A DNA stretch of 64,000 nt from NCBI GenBank assembly GCA_015680685.1, contig MNCI01023742.1:106489-170488 (forward strand), read 5' to 3'. Positions 24,281 to 33,343 of this stretch are shown here, one piece after another. Each line of letters starts with the position of its first letter. The first letter of the stretch is position 1. Position numbers and translations under genes: made by a program. This DNA comes from Gnetum montanum. Taxonomy: Eukaryota; Streptophyta; Gnetopsida; Gnetales; Gnetaceae. The notes below the pieces were generated by a model, which saw nothing but the letters and a program-made list of their open reading frames with translations, was not told where the DNA came from and ran no database searches.

Positions 24281-27200
24281 TCAAATGTAGAACGGTTTCA
24301 GGAACAAGTGATTGGTTGGATTGGCGAGTTCGTTTCCTTCCATATCGGCTAGCTTGAATGCTCCGTTGTCAAATGCTTTAATGACCAAGTAAGGCCCTTC
24401 CCAGTTAGCTGAGAATTTGTCTGGGTGTTCCTGAACAGCTTTAAGCACAAGGTCACCTTCTTTGACAGGACGCTTGTTGATGTTATGTTGATGTCGTTGC
24501 CGTTGTTATTTTTGGTACCATTCGATTTGGTCGAGTGCACGTATGCATTACTCTTCCACTGAGTCCAGGTCGATGATGCGTAGATCATTGTTTTGCCCAT
24601 CGTCGAGGAGTCTGGAAAGTGTAATCCTTAAAGATGGTACCTATAGTTCCAAAGGTAAAATAGCTTCTGAACCGTAAATAAGACTGTATGGTGTCTTACC
24701 TGTCGATGTTCGGTGCGTAGTACGGTATGCCCACAATGTGTACACCAATTGTTCGTGCCACTTCCTATTGCTTTGGGTAAGCATTTTCTTAAGTATTGTA
24801 ATAATCGTCTTGTTTGTTGCTTCTGCTTGTCCATTGCTCTGCGGATAGTAAGGGGATGAAAACAAGTGTTTGATCCCTAAATTTTCACAAAAGGTTTTGG
24901 TCTTGGCACTGCTAAATTGTGGCCCGTTATCAGTGATGATTGTCATGGGAATGCCAAAGCGGGTTACAATGTTTTCGAGGATGAAATTGCACACATGTTT
25001 AGATGTGGTTTTGCGAAGGGGAGCAACTTCTACCCACTTTGTCAAATATTTGGTTGCGGTTATGATGAAACTATGCCCTGCAGAAGATGGGGGTGTTATT
25101 GGGCCGATAAGGTCCAATCCCCACTTTTGAAAGGGCCATGTGATTTGCGTTGTATGCAAATAATTTGGTGGGACATGTATTAGATTGCTGTGTTTTTGAC
25201 AAGTATTGCATGTTCTAACTTTGGAGAGACAGTCGTATTCCATGTGCGGCCAATAGTAGCCTAAGCGCTTGATTTTCGTTGCCATGGCTTTTGGTGCTAT
25301 GTGTCCTCCGCATAGTCCCTCATGTACCTGATCAACAATGGTTTGGGCATTGATACTATTGACACATGTTAGCAATATGCCTTCGTAGGATCGATGACAC
25401 AGTGTGTCCCCTACCAAGGTATATTGCTTAGAACGTTTCCGCACTGCGTCTTTCTGTGCATATGTTAGATGTCATGGTGTTTCGCTGCGTAGAAGGTATT
25501 CTTCTATGTCATCGTACCATTCTACTGTGTGTGTTGAACTAACAGATGCAATTGGAAACGTGTCAGGAGTATCGATTATCGGTTTGGCACAATTGATTAC
25601 GGAGCTTGGTAACATGTGAAACATGTTTGGTGATATGTTTAATGCTAACGTGGCTAATGCGTCTGCGATGGTGTTATCATTTCTGGAGACGTGTTGTACC
25701 TCGATGTTTTTGAATCACCTCATTAGATATTTTGCCAAGTCGCAGTATAGTTGTAAGTGCTAGGCTTTGCATGTATAGACGTCTGTGACTTGGTTTATGA
25801 CCAGTTGCGAGTCTCCTCTAACTACAAGCCGTGTGATGTTTAAAGCCAAAGCTACCGTGAGACCTCTAAGGAGACCTTCATACTTTGCTATGTTGTTCGT
25901 ACAATGAAAGTCGAAACAATAGGCAAAGGGTCGGATCTCCCCGGAGGGATAGGTGATGACTACAGCTGCACTTCCTCTTCGAGAGGTGGATGCTCTGTCA
26001 AAGTTTAGGATGACATCGTAGTTGTTGGGCACTGTGTCTATGACACTTATATTCTCATCCGGGAATTTTGGCTCTATAGCCGCTTGATCACGTGTTGGTG
26101 ATGTGGCCATTTGGTTTGCTATGGCTTGACCCTTAACTGATGACTGCGCTATGTAGTACAAGTCAAACTCGGCTATCATGGCTTTCCACCGGGCTATTTG
26201 ACTTATTTCGTAAATATTCCCTGTTATGGCTCTTAGTACATTGTCCTTGCAAATTATGTAAACCTAGTTACGGAAGAGGTAGTGTCGCCATTTTCTTAAA
26301 GAAAAGACCAAAACTAAACATGACTTCTCCATGTCGTTGTACTTTTTCTCATGGGCAACTAATGCGTGGCTCAAGTAATATATAGGGACTTTGGTTCCGT
26401 CGTCTCGTTTCTGGCAAAGCATAGATGCGATGGACAAATCCGAAGTTGCAAGGTAGATGTAAAACGGTTTATCGTTTTTGGGCGGGTAAACCGTAGGTAG
26501 TCAGGCAAGTGCTATTTTAATGTTGTCGAATGCTTCTTGACACTGTGGAGTCCATTCAAAATGGACGTTTTTGCGTAACAGGTGGTTCATAGGTTTTAGT
26601 TTTTTCGTCAGTTTTTCTATGAAGTGCCTAATAAACTACAATCTACCTTGTAGACCTCGAAGTTCGGTAAGGTTGCCTGGTGGTTTCAGGTTTGTTATGG
26701 CCTTAACCTTATCGGGGTCCACCCATATTCCTACCTCTGAGGCTATAAATCCGAGCATTTTGCCTGTTTTGATGCTGAAGACACACTTTTTTGGATTAAG
26801 TCTTAGTTCATACTTCAAACAACGTTTCAATACTAAGTCAAGATCTTGTACATGTTGTTCTTCCATTTTTGATTTAACGACAATGTCATCCACGTAGTCG
26901 TTGAGTGAGTGTAGTATGTAATCACTAAAGATAAATGTCATCGCTCTTTGATACGTGGCCCCAGCGTTATTGAGACCAAAGGGCATCATTGTGTAACAAA
27001 AGGTTCCCCATGGTGTCATAAAGGTTGTCCGAAGCTGATGTTCCGGGTTGATTCGTATTTGATTATATCTTGAAAAACCATCCATAAAAGATAGTAAGGC
27101 ATGTCCGGAGGTCGAGTCAATGAGTTGATCGATGCTGGGTAGGGGAAAGTCATCTTTTATGGTTGCTACGTTTAAATCCCGGAAGTCAATGCACAAACGA

Positions 27201-27680
27201 ATGCTTCCGTTCTTCTTCGGAACAATTACCATGTTGGACATCCACTCGGCATAATCGATAGCCCGAATGAAACCAGCTTGATAAAGCTTGGTGATCTCAT
27301 TGCGAACTACCAATGCCACCTCGAGCTTAACCTTTCGTGCCTTTTGTTTTACTGGTCTCAATTTTGGGTCAAGAATAATGTTGTGTTTGACAATTCGGGG
27401 ATCTAACCTAGGCATGTCCGTATAGGACCAAGTGAATGCTTTCATATTTTCCCTAAGCACGTTCTCAATGTTTTTGGCTAATGGCGGTTGTAATAAGGTG
27501 CTTAATTTTAAAATTTTGATTTCCCCATTAGGCATGGTAATGGGAGTCTCGGCCAATGGGTCTTCAGTGATATTCTCTGCCTCTATGTCAAGGAACTTTG
27601 TCATGCCTTTGTAATCGTCTGTTATTTGCTGTGTTGAGGCTATGACTGCGTTGTCTATTGGTGAACTTAAGTTAAGTTGA
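24281..27680 (-). pseudogene. pol: TE-6 pol: RT, RNase H, archaeal-type RNase H, integrase
   Basis: This is the replication polyprotein. RT occupies about 27604-26636: 'EWMSNMVIVPKKNGSIRLCI', 'DFRDLNVATIKDDFPLPSI', 'PFGLNNAGATYQRAM' and the catalytic 'YVDDIVVKSK' (YVDD at 26885-26896). The first RNase H (26620-26200) is readable in other frames, including 'IYYLSHAL' and 'EKSCLVLVFSLRKWRHYL'. The second, archaeal-type RNase H (26179-25760) has 'VILNFDRASTSRRG', 'NNIAKYEGLLRGL' and 'VVRGDSQLVINQV'. The usual catalytic Glu of AEYE is Lys here. Integrase (25444-24641) shows H-H-C-C zinc ligands (HEGLCGGH...CNTCQ) and the D-D-E core 'WGLDLIGP', 'IITDNGPQFSS' and 'YPQSNGQAEATNK'. The C-terminus 'FSANWEGPYLVIKAF' ends at a stop at 24281. 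A few frameshifts and stops inactivate it. The initiation context upstream of RT is not obvious. Confidence 0.9.
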
Positions 27681-27886
27681 TGAGATTTATGTTAATGTTT
27701 CTTGTAACTTTGCCGTATGGTCCGTCAATGATTAATGATGCGGTTAAATGCTGGCAATCCATTGAGCTTGCTCCTGCCAATAAACAGACAACTGAATAAG
27801 CAAAGGGGTATCATTCTGTGTCTTTTGGTGCTTTTAAACTATGTGTACATGCATAATGGTGGATTACCGTCACACTGGGACACATG

Positions 27887-28045
27887 GCAGTTTAAGGCCA
27901 TACCAGGCCGTAAGTGGCAGTTTAAGGCCATACCGGGCCTTAATGGTAGTTTAAGGCCGTACCGGGCCTTAAGTGGCAGTTTAACACCTTACCGGGCATT
28001 AAGTGGGAGTTTAACGCCTTACTGGGTATTAATGGCAGTTTACAC
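27887..28045 (+). repeat. Tandem array, 29-30 bp unit, upstream of the antisense gene
   Basis: Units begin at 27887, 27916, 27945, 27975, 28005 and 28034. The consensus core is ggcagtttaaggcc followed by ta-cgggc-ttaagt. It lies between RT on the left and the antisense promoter on the right. Confidence 0.9.
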
Positions 28046-28241
28046 TAGAATGTTCAGCGTAAATATGTGAAATGGGGTCCACGGGGGAGCCAGGACATAA
28101 TAACCTCTATTTTTTAATAACTTTTATTATTTTTTCTGGTAAATTTTAGCAAAAAATAAGTAAAAGGACACAAAATGGCAAAAAGGAGTAACGACGGCAT
28201 AAACGGCAGTGTAAACGGTGGCGTCAGCGTCAGCGGAGCGC

Positions 28242-28250
28242 TATATAAAG
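28242..28250 (+). promoter_or_regulatory. TATA box of the antisense gene
   Basis: TATATAAAG lies 256 bases upstream of the ATG at 28506, in a GCGTCAGCG-rich context (28220-28240). Transcription would start near 28275-28285 and give a 5' leader of about 225 bases. It is the only strong plus-strand TATA I noticed between the RT gene and exon 1. Confidence 0.65.
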
Positions 28251-28505
28251 AAGGGGGGTTTCATTTGTTTCTTTGAATTGTGAGCGTAAGCGACAGAGGG
28301 TAAACTGTTAAAGCGTAAGCGTAAACTATCACGCCCTGGCATAAGCGTAAACTTGCTCGTGAGCATAGACGCTGAAGTGTAACCCTTAGCGTAGACGCTT
28401 GACACTAAACCCCAGCGTAGACGCGGAGTGTAGGATTTCAGGCGCCTGCATAGACAGTTCTGTTCTTCAGCGTAAACTTGTGCGATCAGCGTAAAGGAGG
28501 CCGAG

Positions 28506-31500
28506 ATGGGCAAGGGAAAAGAAGTGGAGGACCAGGGGAGGAAGGGTCCCGACTTGACCTTTGCGGAGGAGACTGAAGCCATGCTGCAGGGCCTGCCCAA
28601 GCCAAAGATCTCGTCATGGCCTGTGACATCCCACAGGTAGGCTCTGAACCCTGCCTCTATTATTATTATTTTTTGCTTCCCTTTTTCGGCGTAGATAGTC
28701 TTGACGTATACACCGAGCGTAGAGGGTTTTCGGCATAGAAGGTTTTCGGCATATACGCCGAGTGTAATTTTATAATGTAGGTTGTCGGGTTAGCGTAAAC
28801 TATCAGGGCGTAATCAGTTTTATTAGCGTAAGAATTTTTCCTGCACGATTATGTCAGCGTAAGCCACGGTGTCATGAGTTGTCTATGCGCGAAGTTTTGT
28901 CAGCGTGATTTGTTTGTTCTATTAGCGTAAATTCTATTTACTGTGATGGCGTATACGCCGAGGGTTTGTTCGGCATATACGATGTGGGTGTGCAGTTGTT
29001 TTTACAGTGTAGAGTTGCTTTTCATGTAGACTGCTTACGCTGAAAGCGAACTTGGGCGCATATGCTGAGGGTTTCTTCGGTGTATACGCTGAGCATGAAA
29101 GGTTCGGGCGATAGCATAAAACAGTTCATTGTTGGCGTATACGCTGAGTTAGGCAGCGTATATGCTTAGTGTACAGCGTATACGCTGAGTTAAGCAGTGT
29201 ATCATGCTAAGTGTAAACAATTTCGCCGACGTATACGCTGGTTTACGTGGCGTATATGCTGAATGTAAACAGTTAAAATTTTTTAGATTTTGAGTGTCGA
29301 TTTATGATGTAAACTTTTACTTTTTGGGCTGTTTTATGGTGACGTCGTGATTAGTTGCAGGGACAGTAAGCGCTTCCTCCTCATTGTGGAGCTTGTCGGG
29401 GTCTTAACATGGGTTGGCCCCGTTGAGGCTGAGGAGGCTCCCCCAGATCTAACCGTGGATGACGACAGGGTTTGGTTCAGGGAAGGCGCATGTGAATTTC
29501 TGACCTTCCTGTTAGACAATTTCGAGGTGGCCATCTGGTTGAACTTTAGCAAGGTGATTGCATGAAGCGTACTTGAGGCAATGCTGTTGGGAGCTGCAGA
29601 GGGTGTCATGGTCTTCATAGAAGACATTGACGAGGGGCCATTTGTTAACAAGGATGGTTCTACCCGCGGGCCCAGGTCAAAATGCCCATTAATGTGCATG
29701 TGGGCATTATTGCCATGGGGGTTAGACTACCTCAACAATACTCTGTTCATAGCTGCCCGCGCGCACACATTGTTCCAGAATCCTCCTGGCACAATGTACC
29801 AAGTGGACAGGTAGGACCATTTAAGCTTATTGTTCGCTTTCACCGTTTAGTGTTTGTTTCTTGTTTTGACATATATTTGTTTACAGGCCTAAGGTCAACC
29901 CGAATGGGAAATACTTTGAGGATGAGGGACTAGCTCTTGCTCGCACTGCCCTGGAGGCATTCATGATGGGCCCCACCCTTCGTGGAATCGTACTGGGTTA
30001 AACGAAGGGAGCGATCGTCCATTTTCATAAGCAGTTTTCCAGAGCATTCGCGATGTGCAAAGCTCGTGGGTGGCTTCATGAAGACTAGTCAGACAATGGG
30101 CCAGTCTTTCCTCATGACTTTGGTAGCACATCTAAATCCACCACTAACGGTAAGTGGTAACATTTCCTAGATATGTTAGTGGGTTTGTCCAACTGTTTGG
30201 AGTTGCGCTGATATGACCATTTTAAATTGTTTTTATAGTTGATGTGCCCTCTGGTAGGGATCTGGTGACAACTGGACGAACCGAGACTACCTTGTCGATG
30301 AAGTTTGGGAGGGTGACTAAGGCTCAGAAGTGGTTGCGTAGTCATGCTCCTCCATCTATCGTTCATTTCCTGGATAATGCCAGCCTCATGGAGCATTTTA
30401 TGACCTCGAGTCCTGACGTATCCATAGGGGAGATGATTGGAATCATGGATTCTTTTAATGAGTCTGTCTCATACTATAGCACCTGGAGTAAGGATGTCAA
30501 GGTAGTTTTTCATCTGTCGCCCGAGTTCTTTTCAAACTTATTTGGCGTACCGGCAGATGGCTTAAATGTAGTATTAGACAGAGCTCATAAAGAGCTCCAG
30601 ACGATTCGTGAGTTGGAAGATTGGCTAGGCGTGGCCAAGGGTGCCAAGGGATTCCCAATGCAAGGGAAGGCAAAAGTTGTGGAAGTTAACGAATTATATC
30701 CCTTGTTCAGAGCACGGGTATTCCCTAAAACTCTTTCCCAGGTGAAGTGTCTTGGGGTTGAGGTTGTTCGTGTCATGCGAACTATCTTGGAAACGAGCAT
30801 GCAATATAACTGGGCACGATTTTTGTTGTCAGGCATGCACAAGGAGATAGTGCGGTTGTGTTTGAATGTCGAGGCGCAATCCCATTTCACCTTCGCATTC
30901 TTCATCGGTTATCTTCGTTGTTTTGCCGAGTTCTTGGTAGTTTGTGCAGATAACAAGTTTGTTCTGCGAGATTGGGGTCAACTATCTTGCCCGTGGATCA
31001 ACCACTTGTTTGAGACAGCTAAATCCCAAGATGCACCTGAAGGCATTGATGAATCCATTTCTATTACTACAGGGGGATCATCTGACACTTCAATCCACAC
31101 ACGTGATAGTTTAGGATTGGAGCCAGACGAGGTACCCTACATTGCTAGAAGGGCAGAACAGGTCATCAAGGAGACTGTTGGCCAAGCCAAGTCAAAGCTA
31201 AAAAGGCCTGAACGAATGACTGAGGAAGTCTCGGATGTGAGCCATCCACGCGTGAAGCACATACGCTTCAAGATTCCTGGTTAGCGAACCTCGCCTGCTT
31301 ATTGCTTTATCATTTTCATTTTGTTTATAAATTTTACTTCAATCACTTATGTGTCATTGATATTTTTGGCTTAATTTTAAAAACAGTGAGGAAACAGGCT
31401 TTAGAGACTATCACCGAGGAGGAGGAGACCAACATGAAGAAGAATAACGAGGAGGAACATACAGAGAAGAGCCAGGGCGGAGGAATGAAGGAGTTAAAGG

Positions 31501-32847
31501 AAAATACCACTGAAACCGAACCGTTGGATGATCAGGATGCTGTTAACCAAATGTTCCGCAGCTTCCTTAAGGGAGATCTGGATTTGGGCGACCCCCCGGA
31601 GGCTGACAAGGATCGTGGTATGTTTTCCATTTTATTTCATTTTGAATTGCTTGATCAATTGTCAATCCTATGGTATTTTATTTTCGTGTTTTTATCTTGT
31701 TCAGATGAAGGCAGCGAGACTAGGATAGTGCGGTTGGACGTACCCATGAAGACGGTTCCCCCTGAGAGGACCGCAGAGGTTAGTTCATCTAGTACCCGTG
31801 AGCCATTTACTTGGTCAGAAATGCCAAGTAAGATGGATTTTGTGGCTGGAATCGTGGAGGAAGTTGTTGAACGGATCCAGGAGGCCCACCCTGACATAGG
31901 TACAAATCATTTAGAGGTTTGGAACTTCACATCTTGTTTATATTGTCCTAACATTTGTATTTTTCGCATGTAGGCGCTAAATTGAGATGGGATCCCTCTG
32001 AAAGAATTAGCATAGAAAGTTTAACCACACTTTCCCCAGAAGTGGAATAGGTGCCAAGGCCTATTTACGATGGAGTTGCAGAAGGCTTTGTGCACAACGC
32101 TAAGTCGTTATGGACCTGTAGGCGTTCTGTTGAGCAGTTGTGGCTGCAAATTCAGGCAAAAGAGAAGGAAGTCTCTGAATTGTCAGTGGAACGTGACNGA
32201 TGACTCGGAGAATGGCAGAGCGCAAAGCCCAAATTGATCTCCTAAACCTTAAATATCAAGATTGGAAAGCCTTCGCTTCCAAGGTTCGTAAGTGGGGTTA
32301 GGATGAGAAAAATCACAAACATTACTACAAGAAGTCGTTAAAAGAGGTGTCTATTGAAAAGCCCCAACTAGAGATGTTTGTGGAGGGTTTGGGTTTGCAT
32401 TCTGCCTTTGATACTTTTGCTCAAAATACAACTGTGGAAATGGAGTCACCTACAAGGGTGATCACAACTACTTCTGGGGAAGTATCAGTGGTTGAGTTCC
32501 CTCTGAAACGTCCTACCTGGTTAGCTATCGACGAAGGAAAAAATTTGGCAGACGTCAACTTAGGCCTTGATGGGACAGATTGGGCCAGCGTTTCAGAAGA
32601 AGAAATCCTTCGTCGGCTGGAATTCAGCTTAGGGGGATTTCTTATGGTAAGCGTTTTGTCTTTATGAAGTTAATTTATTGAATAATGTTTAAAATTTTAA
32701 CATTCGCTTATTCTTATATTGGTTGTTTCTTTTTGGTATTTTCAGGATGAAGGTGGCAATGATGTCCAAGAAGCTGGCCCCAGTGGAGCAGGGGCCCCTG
32801 ATGCTGGTGAAATTAAAGGGGACGACCCTCCTGTCCCAGATGTTTAG
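28506..32847 (+). pseudogene. Eight-exon antisense gene inside TE-6, function unknown
   Basis: Exons: 28506-28636, 29361-29810, 29887-30149, 30239-31279, 31387-31617, 31705-31899, 31974-32646, 32746-32847. All seven introns have GT...AG ends (for example CAG|GTAGG, CGG-TAAGT, ATG|GTAAGC; acceptors tttacag, tttatag, ttttcag), and reading phase is kept across every junction. The product would be about 1030 residues. The N-terminus starts MGKGKEVEDQGRK. The long exon 4 holds a folded-looking domain ('VKVVFHLSPEFFSNLFGVPA', 'FTFAFFIGYLRCFAEFLVVC'). Exons 5 and 6 are acidic, and exon 7 has a charged helical stretch (32140-32330). The stop is at 32845-32847. Five in-frame stops (29563, 29999, 30086, 32048, 32299) and a frameshift at the ambiguous base 32198 break it. 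It lies opposite to gag and pol, between protease and RT. The SPE-F-L-G-P pattern faintly recalls plant 'putative transposon protein' domains, but I do not assign a function. Confidence 0.8.
28637..29360 (+). promoter_or_regulatory. Motif-rich first intron of the antisense gene
   Basis: A 724-base intron starts GTAGGC and ends TTGCAG. It contains repeated AGCGTA, GTATACGC and TATGCTGAG words, including exact GCGTATACGC at about 28948, 29133 and 29169. The same words fill the LTR U3 and the leader of TE-6. The intron may hold regulatory repeats shared with the retrotransposon promoter, which is an inference. Confidence 0.5.
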
Positions 32848-33082
32848 TGTTTTTTTTTAGTTTTTGTTGTTTTTTTTTGACTTGGGAATTGTAACTTAAA
32901 AATTTTGAGATGGACGAAAATAGTTGATATTTGTAATTGCACAACCTTGCATGCAAGAAATTTTTTGTTAATTTTGTGTTTAACTGTAAACACGACATAG
33001 AAATGTAAAATGTTTTGGTTCATTTTTTGTTTTAAGTGCAATGCGGAAATGTAATTATAAAAGATAAATGAAAACCAAGTAC
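32848..33082 (+). other. AT-rich 3' flank of the antisense gene
   Basis: A T-rich then A-rich stretch follows the stop codon and would serve as its 3' untranslated region. No canonical AATAAA was found. Candidates such as 'ataaaagataaatg' (33057-33070) are weak. Confidence 0.4.
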
Positions 33083-33340
33083 TAGTTTATGGCCATTTTG
33101 GGCCCCATTGTAATCAGGAAACGGATAGATTTTTCGGTCGACCGATCATTGCTGATCGTGGCTAGTTTTATGTCTTTGTGGATATGATAGTTTAGCATCA
33201 TCTCGGACAGGGAATGTAGTTGAATAATAATTTTTTTTGTTTTTCGATTTATCGTAGTTTAGCGTCATTTCGAACGAGTTGTAGTTTAACGTCGTTTCGG
33301 ACTGGTTGTAGTTTAACGTCGTTTCGCAATAGGAGTGTTG
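33083..33340 (+). repeat. Diverged AGTTTA-core array downstream of the antisense gene
   Basis: 'Agttta(g/a)cgtc' units recur at about 33087, 33190, 33255, 33281 and 33309, the last three with a 26-28-base period ending in 'gtcgtttcg'. The core and orientation match the arrays at 27887 and 23900. Confidence 0.75.
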
Positions 33341-33343
33341 ATA

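Noticed and set aside
29334-29699. Minus-strand 121-codon frame within the antisense gene region, and similar minus-strand frames at 30585-30905
   Set aside because: They are shadows of exons 2 and 4 on the plus strand. No domain is seen, and splice phase and codon pattern favour the plus strand.
30239-31279. Assigning exon 4 of the antisense gene to a named plant transposon-protein domain
   Set aside because: Only a short SPE-F-L-G-P resemblance is visible. Without a profile search this is not enough to name a family.
27605-33343. A canonical Ogre-type intron joining protease to RT across the antisense module
   Set aside because: It is attractive, but I could not find a strong minus-strand donor after 33344 or a pyrimidine-rich acceptor before 27680. 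It is kept only as a possibility and not annotated.
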